Below are positions 1 through 6,287 of a stretch of 10,083 bases of DNA, piece after piece. Made by a program: the position numbers and the translations under genes. How positions within the stretch are numbered: the first letter of the stretch is position 1; every line of letters starts with the position of its first letter. The notes beneath the pieces were generated by a model. That model worked only from the letters and a program-made list of their open reading frames with translations. It was not told the DNA's origin and ran no database searches. The DNA is from an uncultured Campylobacter sp. Lineage in GTDB: Bacteria > Campylobacterota > Campylobacteria > Campylobacterales > Campylobacteraceae. The DNA lies in the NCBI RefSeq assembly GCF_938018145.1, contig NZ_CALIII010000124.1, forward strand, positions 1-10,083. Direction: 5' to 3'.

Positions 1-700
1 TAGCCACAACATAAAACAGATCTATCCAAGCGCCCGCGTAATATACAACGACTATGACGGGTATTGCGAGAGATTGGCGCATATCGAGGAGGCAAACGAA
101 ATTCTACGCGCTATAAACCCGCATTACGAAAAATACAAAAAAAGTGAGCCCCTTGACGCAGATGATAAGTCTGCGATAACTCAAATCTTAGACGATTTTA
201 AAAACAAAGGCTTTTATATCGATTGGCTAACATTTAGCTCAATTTTGTTTTACGGCGGGAGCTATGCGCATAACGAAGCCGAATTTAAAAAAGAGAAAAG
301 ATTTTTTTCGGGGACTAACGGCCCCGTGCCGCAGTATAGCGCTAAAGGCTATTTAGAGGGCGTAGAGATAGCCCGCAAAGATGCAATGGAACTAATAAAA
401 GAATTTGACGGGCAGGACGTCGTATTGATTTTAGATCCGCCGTATCTGCAGACGGATAAGTCAGGCTACAAATGCTTTTGGGGGTTGCGCGACTTCTTAA
501 AGCTGATTAGATTGGTGCGAGAGCCGTTTATATTTTTTTCAAGCGAAAATAGCGACATATTGCCGTATATCGACGATAGGATAGAGTGCGGCGACGAAGT
601 TTTTAAGGATTACAAAATAAAGCAAGCTAGTCTTGGCAACGGCGATAAGACTAAGCCTGATTATATGATTTACAAAAGCAAGGGAGGGGCGCTGTTTTGA
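1..700 (+). CDS. DNA adenine methylase, D12 class (5' end outside window)
   Basis: The frame is open from base 2 and runs to a TGA at 698-700, giving 232 visible residues, so the N-terminus (with the SAM-binding glycine-rich motif) lies upstream. A TTG at 74 is not a credible start, because the residues before it (IYNDYDGYCERL) match the stretch after motif I in Dam-like enzymes. The catalytic motif IV DPPY is at 434-445, preceded by the hydrophobic strand VVLIL. A following strand, PFIFFSS, fits the Rossmann-like fold. Known role of the family: transfer of a methyl group from SAM to N6 of adenine. In phages this commonly protects DNA from host restriction or alters regulation. It overlaps the next gene by one base (TGATG). 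The target site cannot be read from the sequence. Family call is firm; role is inferred. Confidence 0.85.
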   Translation, partial: SHNIKQIYPSARVIYNDYDGYCERLAHIEEANEILRAINPHYEKYKKSEPLDADDKSAITQILDDFKNKGFYIDWLTFSSILFYGGSYAHNEAEFKKEKRFFSGTNGPVPQYSAKGYLEGVEIARKDAMELIKEFDGQDVVLILDPPYLQTDKSGYKCFWGLRDFLKLIRLVREPFIFFSSENSDILPYIDDRIECGDEVFKDYKIKQASLGNGDKTKPDYMIYKSKGGALF

Positions 701-1092
701 TGATACCAAAATACGAAAACACTCTAGCATATGCAAAAGCGACGGGGCAAGTACCGCTAGAGAATTGGGAGATGAAATTCTTTGCCGACTGGCTACGAGC
801 AAATAAGCTCCCATTTACGCACGTAGCAAACGAGAGAGTAGCCAGCGTGCAATACAAAAAGAAACTAAAAGCTATGGGAACTAGCGCGGGCTTTCCCGAT
901 ATGCTCGTATTTTTGCCGAGCAAGATAGTTTTCGTCGAGATGAAGCGCGCAAAAAAAAGCCTAAGCAGGGTATCGGACGAGCAAGAGGATTGGATAGATA
1001 CCATCAACTGTTACGGCTACGCAAAAGCGAAAGTTTGCTACGGCTCGGGCGAGGCGATAGATTTTATCAAGAGCGAGCTAGGGAGAAAATAG
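700..1092 (+). CDS. VRR-NUC domain nuclease
   Basis: A 130-residue protein with the hallmarks of the VRR-NUC family of PD-(D/E)XK nucleases. Visible are GFPD (residues 64-67), the strand IVFVEMK carrying E80 and K82, and a Gln (Q95) in DEQEDW on the following helix. N-terminal E24 in NWEMKFF is a likely fourth active-site residue. The domain fills nearly the whole protein, so this is the minimal stand-alone phage form. Start: ATG at 700 overlaps the methylase stop by one base; a TTG at 697 is an alternative better spaced from the AGGGAGG at 681-687. Its stop (TAG 1090-1092) overlaps the GTG of the small terminase gene. VRR-NUC proteins are structure-specific DNA nucleases in other systems. 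Next to the terminases it may help resolve branched DNA before packaging, but that is inference. Confidence 0.8.
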   Translation: MIPKYENTLAYAKATGQVPLENWEMKFFADWLRANKLPFTHVANERVASVQYKKKLKAMGTSAGFPDMLVFLPSKIVFVEMKRAKKSLSRVSDEQEDWIDTINCYGYAKAKVCYGSGEAIDFIKSELGRK

Positions 1093-1634
1093 TGGCAAAA
1101 ATAACAAACGAGACAAAAGAGAAAATTCTAGCCGATTTTCATACGGGCAAATTTAGCCAAAGAGAGCTGGCTAAAAAATATAACGCGTCAAAGACTACAA
1201 TTGCGAATTTGACGAAAGGGCTAATCCCGAAAAATGACCGCCTAGTTGAGGCGCAAATATCGCTTTTGTCGGCACAAAGTAGCTTAACGACTACGGAAAT
1301 GACCGCGATAATGACCGCGGCCAAAGATGAGGCGTATAATAGGGGGCTGATTTTTAATGCCACCCAAAAAAACCTAGCCAAAATCACGGAAATGCTAGAT
1401 AAAAACACCAAATACGAAAAAGTGGGCGTCGGTGACGGGGTGCAAAATTTCGAGCCGGTGGAACTAAATGCGAACGATTACAAGGCACTGCAAGACGCGA
1501 TTGATAAAGCAAGCCTAACGCTTGGCGTAAACCAAAGGACCGCGAGCACGACGATCAATAATGCCAATGTGCAACAAAGCGAAGAAACAAAAATCGTGAT
1601 AGAAAGACGGGAGCTGGCAGATGAGCGAGATTAG
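1092..1634 (+). CDS. terS: Terminase small subunit
   Basis: A 180-residue protein starting at GTG 1092, whose first base is the last base of the preceding stop codon. A longer reading from 990 would lie wholly inside the nuclease gene and is unlikely. Residues 20-43 form a clear helix-turn-helix (KFSQRELAKKYNASKTTIAN), the DNA-recognition element of small terminases. The middle is helical (oligomerisation region), and the stretch DYKALQDAIDKASLTLGV (about 135-155) resembles the conserved core of phage small terminases. Role: recognises the packaging start site on concatemeric phage DNA and loads the large subunit. It overlaps the large terminase gene by 14 nt, the usual coupled arrangement. 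Identification rests on HTH, size and position rather than on a diagnostic motif. The pac site often lies in or near this gene, but I could not identify it. Confidence 0.78.
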   Translation: MAKITNETKEKILADFHTGKFSQRELAKKYNASKTTIANLTKGLIPKNDRLVEAQISLLSAQSSLTTTEMTAIMTAAKDEAYNRGLIFNATQKNLAKITEMLDKNTKYEKVGVGDGVQNFEPVELNANDYKALQDAIDKASLTLGVNQRTASTTINNANVQQSEETKIVIERRELADERD

Positions 1635-2916
1635 GCTCAATCTAAAATACGCTCCTTGGCAGCGCGAAGTATTTTTTGAGAATGACGCGAAATTTACCAC
1701 GATTGAAAAAGGCAGGCGTTGCGGCTTTACAAAAGGTATGGCCAACGCTTGTATCGAGTGGCTACTAGAGGGCAAAAAAATACTTTGGGTCGATACGGTG
1801 GCGGGCAACTTGCAAAGATATTACGAGAGATACTTTTTGCCCGAACTCAAACAGCTTCCAAAAGATTTATGGAAATTTCACGCGCAGGATAAAAAGCTAA
1901 CAATCAACGGCGCATATCTTGATATGCGATCGGCGGAGCGTCCCGAAAATATCGAGGGTTTTGGCTACGACGTAGTAGTTTTAAATGAGGCGGGCATAAT
2001 CCTAAAAAACGCCTACCTTTGGGACAACGCCATCCGCCCAATGTTACTTGATTATCCGACGTCAAGAGCCTTTATCGGTGGAGTGCCGAAAGGCAAAAAT
2101 AAGTTTTTCGACCTCGCCTCGCGCGGTATGAGAAACGACAAAGACTGGGTAAATTTTCAAATCTCCAGCTACAAAAACCCGATGCTGCGTCACGGCGAAA
2201 TAGACGAGCTAATCGCAGAGCTAGGCGGGGCGGGTAGCGATGTAGTGAGGCAAGAGATTTACGGCGAGTTTTTAGACACTACGACAAACGCGCTTTTTAC
2301 GCTATCGATGATAGAGAATTCTTTCAGCGCGGCGTGGGATTTCAACGGCAAGGCTTTAGACATTTGGGGGCTCGACGTGGCGCGCGACGGAGACGACGAA
2401 AGCGTACTTTGTCAAAGAGAGGGCTACCGCGTGAAAAGCTTTGAGGGCTTTAGAATAGCAAGCGTCACAGGGCTAGCAAGAGAAATATACGGGCGATACG
2501 AACGCGCAGAAAATAAGCCAGAAGTGATCTTTATAGATACGATCGGCGTTGGGGCAGGAGTGTATGACACACTGTGCGACTTAGGGCTTAGGGATGTCGT
2601 AAGAGAGGCAAAAGCTAGCTTCAAGGCTACGGACGAGCGCAGATATGCAAACAAGCGCGCAGAGATGTATTTTTCTTTGCGCGATGCCTTTTCTTTGCTA
2701 TCCATGGACGCAAACGAGAAAATTAAAAGACAACTGCAAATGATTGAATATGAATACGATAGTAAAGAAAGATATTTAATACTACCAAAAGACGCGATAA
2801 AAAAAGAATATGGAGTAAGCCCTGATTATGCGGATGCTTTGGCTCTCACATTTTTTGACAAAATAACGCCTAAATTTAAGAACGAGTATTCGCGAGATGG
2901 TGATTTTGGTTGGTAA
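1621..2916 (+). CDS. terL: Terminase large subunit (ATPase and nuclease)
   Basis: A 431-residue packaging motor, the usual size for the family. N-terminal ATPase: a deviant Walker A, KGRRCGFTK (residues 30-38), of the lambda gpA type in which the Lys sits at the front of the loop; Walker B VVVLNEAG (118-125); and a coupling-type motif GGVPKG (153-158). C-terminal RNase H-like nuclease: first Asp in WGLDVARDGDDESV (D252), second in VIFIDTIGVGAG (D306), third in SPDYADAL (D405), which together would bind the two metal ions. Role: pumps DNA through the portal into the prohead and cuts the concatemer. Start: ATG 1621, with GGGAG at 1609-1613, seven bases upstream, overlapping the small subunit gene by 14 nt. 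Odd point: the Walker B acidic residue before the catalytic Glu is Asn (LNEA). Confidence 0.92.
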   Translation: MSEIRLNLKYAPWQREVFFENDAKFTTIEKGRRCGFTKGMANACIEWLLEGKKILWVDTVAGNLQRYYERYFLPELKQLPKDLWKFHAQDKKLTINGAYLDMRSAERPENIEGFGYDVVVLNEAGIILKNAYLWDNAIRPMLLDYPTSRAFIGGVPKGKNKFFDLASRGMRNDKDWVNFQISSYKNPMLRHGEIDELIAELGGAGSDVVRQEIYGEFLDTTTNALFTLSMIENSFSAAWDFNGKALDIWGLDVARDGDDESVLCQREGYRVKSFEGFRIASVTGLAREIYGRYERAENKPEVIFIDTIGVGAGVYDTLCDLGLRDVVREAKASFKATDERRYANKRAEMYFSLRDAFSLLSMDANEKIKRQLQMIEYEYDSKERYLILPKDAIKKEYGVSPDYADALALTFFDKITPKFKNEYSRDGDFGW

Positions 2917-2927
2917 AGGATAAAGAA

Positions 2928-3227
2928 ATGGCACGTTTTCCCAAAAATAGGGTAGATTTGACACTGCAAGTTGAGTATATTTACGAGAGAATAGAGCCCG
3001 AAATCATACGGCAAATCGCCCCGCTAGACGATGAGGCAATCAAACTATCCGTGGCGACGATGATTTGCGAGTGGATGAAAGGAGTGCGAGTGGTCCCGAC
3101 AAAACAACACAAAGTGAGATTTGCGAGCGCGCTCAAAGAAAAAGGCGTGGGAATGCGCAGAGTGTGTGAGCTTACAGGGATTAGTAAAAATACATATTAT
3201 AGGCTGGAGGGGAAAAATGGGCGATAG
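2928..3227 (+). CDS. Small helix-turn-helix protein of unknown role
   Basis: A 99-residue protein starting at ATG 2928, with AAAGGA (2915-2920) correctly placed; a TTG at 2910 is in frame but overlaps the terminase gene and has no better ribosome site. The N-terminal two thirds are helical with a mixed charge pattern and no motif I recognise. Residues 72-94 (KGVGMRRVCELTGISKNTYY) form a convincing helix-turn-helix of the resolvase/recombinase HTH_7 style. It starts 11 nt after the large terminase gene and overlaps the portal gene by 11 nt, so it is expressed with the packaging genes. It could be a second DNA-recognition component of packaging or a late regulator; the sequence does not decide. 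The gene is sound; the function is unknown. Confidence 0.75.
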   Translation: MARFPKNRVDLTLQVEYIYERIEPEIIRQIAPLDDEAIKLSVATMICEWMKGVRVVPTKQHKVRFASALKEKGVGMRRVCELTGISKNTYYRLEGKNGR

Positions 3228-4782
3228 GGCGGGGTATTTGGATAAGCTAAGACAGATCGCGATGAACGGCTACGAGCATTACAAACCGGCGTTTGATAAG
3301 CTTAACGATGCGTATTTGCTTGTGCTAGAGCCTGAGCTATTACAATATCTCAAAGACAAAAACAAAAGCAGAAACTACATACCAAAGCTTAATTCAAAAG
3401 CAAAGAGAATTTATGACGGGCTTACAGAGACGTACTTTAATAATGAGAAATTTGCAAAACTAGAGCCATACATCAACTCTACGGGCGACGTGATAGATAA
3501 GTGGCAAGAAGCTTTAGACCACTATTGCGAGCAAATTAATCTATACAAAGTTTTTGCACCGATATTTCTCAAAGCCCCGTTTACACCGTCGTCTATCGTC
3601 AAAGTATATTGGCAAGGAAGCGGCGCGAGGATAGACGAGATAGACATAGGGGAGATATTTTTTGATCCGAATGCAAAAGACTTAGATGATATACGCTACA
3701 TCGTGCACCGCATATATCTTACGCCCGAAGACGCAAAAGAGCTTTTAAACGAGGGAGTATATAAAACCGATACGCCAGAAATATTTGACGGCAAAAAGCC
3801 GTATGAGAGATTTGAGCTTTTTGAAATATACGAACTCAAAAAGAAAAAATGGCACGTGAGTACGCTCTTTGAAAACAACATACTACGAGATGCCGTAGAG
3901 CTAAAAGACGGGCAGCCGTTCGTATTTGGGTATATGCTCCCGCAAGTTAAGGGGAAAACCGATGAGAACTACATTTGTGCGTATGGTGAGCCGGTGCTGG
4001 CATCAATGCTACCCTTGCAAGAGGAGCTAAACGTAACCAGAAACTCCGTGACCGACGTGGTAAGAAATCAAGTGATGCCAAAAACCATAATGCCAAAATC
4101 AGCTAACGTATCCAGAGACGAGATACACAAGGTTGGAACGCCTATTTTTACGGACGCTCCCGCGGACGTAACTATAATCCCGCCTGGAGACATCGGCGGG
4201 GCTATGGCGGCCTTGCAAACCATAGAAAACGAGATGAGCGAAGTTAGCGGCGTATCTCCTCAACAAAACGGAGCGCCTACGACGAGAAAAGAGACTGCCA
4301 CTATGGCAAGTATAATGGCGAACGAGGGTAGCGTAAGACTGCAAGGCTACATTAGAACCTATAACGAAACCTTCTTTGAGCCTATTTTTGAGAGGTTAGC
4401 GTTTCTTGTGTGGAAATACGGCGATCCGATATTTTTTGCGGGTTTTAACCGTGGGGAGGTGCCGAGTTTTAGCGTTAATTTAAACACCGGTATCGGCGCG
4501 CTAAATAAAGAGGTGCAAAAACAATCCCTAATGGACGCTAGCGGAGTAATAGGTGCGCAGTTTGGGATGTGCTTGCAACTAGGCGACGGCGACGGTGCGG
4601 CTAGAATGAAAGAGGCTAACGAAAAAATTCTTTTAGAGCTCTTACCGCTTTACGGTATCAAAAATCCAAATGAATTTATAGGAAAGGAGGGAAGGCTAAT
4701 TGATCAGCAATATGCGGGAGCGGATATTCCAGCAGCTATGGGGGGAACTGTGTCTCAAGCGGGAGCTATTGGGTCTATGTGA
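3217..4782 (+). CDS. Portal protein, podovirus type
   Basis: A 521-residue protein that I assign as the portal, the twelve-subunit ring through which DNA enters and leaves the head. Start: ATG 3217 with GGAGGGG just upstream, overlapping the HTH gene by 11 nt; an upstream in-frame ATG at 3121 is inside that gene and is rejected. The N-terminus is helical, followed by a beta-rich wing (about 125-250) with GEIFFDPNAKDLDDIRYI, typical of podoviral portals. Then comes the conserved core LPLQEELNVTRNSVTDVVRN (265-284), the segment KVGTPIFTD...VTIIPPGDIG, and a long helical stretch (TMASIMANEGSVRLQGYIRT, 362-381) for the stem and crown. Order after the terminases agrees. The family resemblance is by eye to epsilon15/BPP-1-like portals, so the subfamily is uncertain. 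The last 28 codons are also read in a second frame by the next gene. Confidence 0.85.
   Translation: MGDRAGYLDKLRQIAMNGYEHYKPAFDKLNDAYLLVLEPELLQYLKDKNKSRNYIPKLNSKAKRIYDGLTETYFNNEKFAKLEPYINSTGDVIDKWQEALDHYCEQINLYKVFAPIFLKAPFTPSSIVKVYWQGSGARIDEIDIGEIFFDPNAKDLDDIRYIVHRIYLTPEDAKELLNEGVYKTDTPEIFDGKKPYERFELFEIYELKKKKWHVSTLFENNILRDAVELKDGQPFVFGYMLPQVKGKTDENYICAYGEPVLASMLPLQEELNVTRNSVTDVVRNQVMPKTIMPKSANVSRDEIHKVGTPIFTDAPADVTIIPPGDIGGAMAALQTIENEMSEVSGVSPQQNGAPTTRKETATMASIMANEGSVRLQGYIRTYNETFFEPIFERLAFLVWKYGDPIFFAGFNRGEVPSFSVNLNTGIGALNKEVQKQSLMDASGVIGAQFGMCLQLGDGDGAARMKEANEKILLELLPLYGIKNPNEFIGKEGRLIDQQYAGADIPAAMGGTVSQAGAIGSM
4683..4690 (+). promoter_or_regulatory. Strong Shine-Dalgarno site inside the portal gene
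   Basis: AAAGGAGG ends nine bases before a TTG at 4700. It is the main reason to accept TTG 4700, rather than ATG 4712 (which has no purine-rich leader at a proper distance), as the start of the small gene that overlaps the portal. The match to the 16S rRNA tail is nearly complete, which would be a coincidence if it were only portal coding sequence (it lies in codons for Gly-Lys-Glu-Gly). Confidence 0.6.
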
Positions 4783-4960
4783 AAAAAGGCCCTTTAAGGA
4801 TTTTGTGGAGTTTTTGACCGTGCTGTATAACGAGAATTTATGCGTCGCGGAAAATGAAAAAGAGGATGAGCAAACGAGGCTAAGGGCTATTGAAATTCTA
4901 AAAATATTTGATAGCCTTTTAAATTTTTTCAACGAATACAAGGAGAACGACGATGACTGA
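4700..4960 (+). CDS. Small acidic protein overlapping the portal gene
   Basis: An 86-residue protein I do not recognise. It is read in another frame from the last 83 nt of the portal gene and continues alone from 4783 to the TGA at 4958-4960. The chosen start is TTG 4700 because of the AAAGGAGG nine bases upstream; ATG 4712 is the alternative and would remove four residues. The N-terminus is amphipathic (RIFQQLWGELCLKRELLG), the middle is a helix (FKDFVEFLTVLYNENL), and the tail is acidic and helical, ending in KENDDD. There are no catalytic motifs, no signal peptide and no membrane segment. It overlaps the scaffold-like gene by 8 nt (ATGACTGA). Position between portal and scaffold suggests a head-assembly accessory, but this is inference. 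Confidence 0.65.
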   Translation: MISNMRERIFQQLWGELCLKRELLGLCEKRPFKDFVEFLTVLYNENLCVAENEKEDEQTRLRAIEILKIFDSLLNFFNEYKENDDD

Positions 4961-5567
4961 AAACGAAGCAATTGACGCGCTAATGGGCGCATTTAACGAA
5001 GACCAAGAAAGCGAGCCTACGAATGAACCAGCTGCGCAACCTAGTGAGCCACAAGAGGCCCCGCAAGAAGCAAGCAAAGAGCCGGAATTAAAGGAAACAC
5101 CTAAAAGCGAGGCTGCGCCGAAAGAGAGCGCACCCGCCGTAATGACGCCCGAGCAGCAAGCGATGCTTGACAGTATGGGGCTAGGCGACATCGGACAGAT
5201 AAGAGAACAATTAGCGCAGTTTCAGGCCGCACAAGCCGCAGCCGCAGAACAGGCTAGACAGCAGGAAATTTTCAACAAAAACTCTGCCGAGTTTAAAAAA
5301 GATTTTCCAACGATCAAGCTTGAAGAACTAGGTAAATTTGCCGACGAAAACGGCTTTATGCCACTACTTGGCGAAAATTACGACGGATGGAAAGCAGTCG
5401 CGAAGGCAATGATAAATCTAGCCAAAGTAAGTGGCGAGCCTGATCCAATAGTGGGTGGGAATAGAGGCGCTGGCACCGTAAGCGCATTTGACAGAATGGA
5501 AAAAGGCGAGAGCGTCAGCGACGTAGAACTAGGTGCTGAGATTTTAAAAACAGCGGGGATGTTATAA
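4953..5567 (+). CDS. Scaffold-like head assembly protein
   Basis: A 204-residue acidic protein. Residues 15-62 are low-complexity Pro/Glu/Ala/Ser and surely disordered (SEPQEAPQEASKEPELKETP is typical). Residues 64-110 (TPEQQAMLDSMGLGDIGQIR and the Ala/Gln-rich stretch after it) should form a long helix or coiled coil. The C-terminal half (111-204) has a small ordered region with KDFPTIKLEELGKFADENGF and ends in a Gly-rich turn plus a helix. An acidic disordered start, a central coiled coil and a small C-terminal coat-binding end are what phage scaffolds look like, and the gene follows the portal as scaffolds do. Start: ATG 4953 with AAGGAG at 4940-4945. There is no protease motif. The fold is too small and low in beta content to be a capsid protein. 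Assigned by composition and context only. Confidence 0.6.
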   Translation: MTENEAIDALMGAFNEDQESEPTNEPAAQPSEPQEAPQEASKEPELKETPKSEAAPKESAPAVMTPEQQAMLDSMGLGDIGQIREQLAQFQAAQAAAAEQARQQEIFNKNSAEFKKDFPTIKLEELGKFADENGFMPLLGENYDGWKAVAKAMINLAKVSGEPDPIVGGNRGAGTVSAFDRMEKGESVSDVELGAEILKTAGML

Positions 5568-5577
5568 GGAGGAGAAA

Positions 5578-5970
5578 ATGGGATTTGGACTTGACACGGG
5601 CGCTTGGGCCGTAGATAGCCTAAAAAGAGGGCTTGGCTATAGTGGGGGATCGACTGGTGGCGGCGGCTTTGATTTTATGGGGCTTTTGAAAAACGCTGGC
5701 GGGAGAGCTCTAGACTGGCTAGGCAATAGCGACGCGGCGGGAACGCCTAACTGGATGAACGCGCTAGGTATGGCGGGCGGCATTTACTCGGGTATAGCTC
5801 AACAACAGGCGGCTAAAAATATGATGAAACAGCAAAAGGCGGCGTTTGATTTTAACAAAATGCTATCCGAGCGACAAATTTCAAGAGAAAATCAGGCAAA
5901 CCAAAACCTACTCAACGCGTGGAACTCGTCCGCTTTCGGTAAGCGCAAAGACGAGGATGAGGGCTATTGA
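5578..5970 (+). CDS. Putative small internal virion / DNA-ejection protein
   Basis: A 130-residue protein starting at ATG 5578, with AAGGAGGA at 5566-5573 overlapping the previous stop codon. Residues 1-55 are Gly-rich with amphipathic stretches (LLKNAGGRALDWLGN). Residues 58-75 (NWMNALGMAGGIYSGIAQQQ) are a short hydrophobic helix. Residues 75-120 form a Gln/Asn-rich helix (KQQKAAFDFNKMLSERQ) ending in NLLNAWNSSAF; the C-terminus is charged. A small hydrophobic patch followed by a QQ-rich helix recalls the small member of podoviral ejection sets (such as T7 gp14-like proteins), and two large helical proteins follow. I see no enzyme motif. The stop codon overlaps, tail to tail, that of the reverse-strand lipoprotein gene by 7 nt. 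The family match is by analogy and would need a profile search. Confidence 0.55.
   Translation: MGFGLDTGAWAVDSLKRGLGYSGGSTGGGGFDFMGLLKNAGGRALDWLGNSDAAGTPNWMNALGMAGGIYSGIAQQQAAKNMMKQQKAAFDFNKMLSERQISRENQANQNLLNAWNSSAFGKRKDEDEGY
5925..5955 (-). terminator. Possible weak terminator hairpin for the lipoprotein gene
   Basis: CTCGTC (5925-5930) plus CGCTT (5931-5935) pair with AAGCG (5941-5945) and GACGAG (5950-5955), around the loop TCGGT and a four-base bulge: 11 base pairs in all. On the minus strand it begins eight bases after the lipoprotein stop codon, where a terminator would be expected. There is no proper U-tract on either side, and the whole element is coding for the + strand gene, so it may be chance. 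Confidence 0.25.
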
Positions 5971-6287
5971 TTTATTGTGGCGTTGTCATCGCTAGCCGCA
6001 ATAGTCGCGTTTTCGTCGTTTGATACGGCGACTTCGTCCGAGCCTGCGTCGTCGCTGCTAAAGGCATTTGATATGGCTTTAGCGCCCGAAACCAGCAGGC
6101 CTAATCCTAGCACGACGCCTGTAGCGATAAGCCCGTTTTGGTTGCTGACGTTATGAAAAAGCGAGTCGTCGTTTATGTATCTTTCGCCGCTGGCAGCGTT
6201 TAACCCTGCTTGTATAAAGCTTGTTTGCTCGCTAGCGGCGCAGCCGAGGATAGACAAGCAAAGGGCAACAGATAGGCAATATTTCAT
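5964..6287 (-). CDS. Small membrane-anchored lipoprotein (moron candidate)
   Basis: A 107-residue lipoprotein on the strand opposite to all other genes here. The signal peptide is MKYCLSVALCLSILGC, with a good lipobox LSILGC and Cys16 as the lipidation site; the next residue is Ala, so by the E. coli rule it would go to the outer membrane. After a short polar part comes a Gly/Val/Leu-rich hydrophobic segment (GLIATGVVLGLGLLVSG, 52-68), then a tail rich in Asp, Asn, Ser and Ala in which the ending (D/N)NATI appears twice. ATG 6287 has AAGGA seven bases upstream and a TATAAT promoter just before it. Its stop overlaps that of the + strand gene by 7 nt. Own promoter, reverse strand and a site inside a virion operon mark a moron. 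Phage lipoproteins such as T5 Llp and TP-J34 Ltp block superinfection; that role here is inference. Confidence 0.8.
   Translation of the reverse strand: MKYCLSVALCLSILGCAASEQTSFIQAGLNAASGERYINDDSLFHNVSNQNGLIATGVVLGLGLLVSGAKAISNAFSSDDAGSDEVAVSNDENATIAASDDNATINQ

Noticed and set aside
74..76. TTG at 74 as the methylase start
   Set aside because: The frame is open to the window edge, and residues upstream of it match conserved methylase sequence.
950..958. A8 tract in the nuclease gene, and others (T7 at 303-308 and 533-539, A8 at 8401-8408), as phase-variable repeats
   Set aside because: Campylobacter phase variation uses longer G/C tracts; A/T runs of 7-8 are expected in such A-rich coding DNA, and every frame is intact.
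990..1091. Longer N-terminus for the small terminase
   Set aside because: It would be read fully inside the nuclease gene, whereas GTG 1092 is coupled to the nuclease stop and is followed directly by terminase-like sequence.
3121..3216. Longer N-terminus for the portal protein from ATG 3121
   Set aside because: It overlaps the HTH gene completely and has no good ribosome site, while ATG 3217 has GGAGGGG upstream.
4953..5567. The 204-residue acidic protein as the missing coat protein
   Set aside because: The first third is disordered and the middle is a coiled coil; the remaining 95 or so residues are too few for an HK97 fold.
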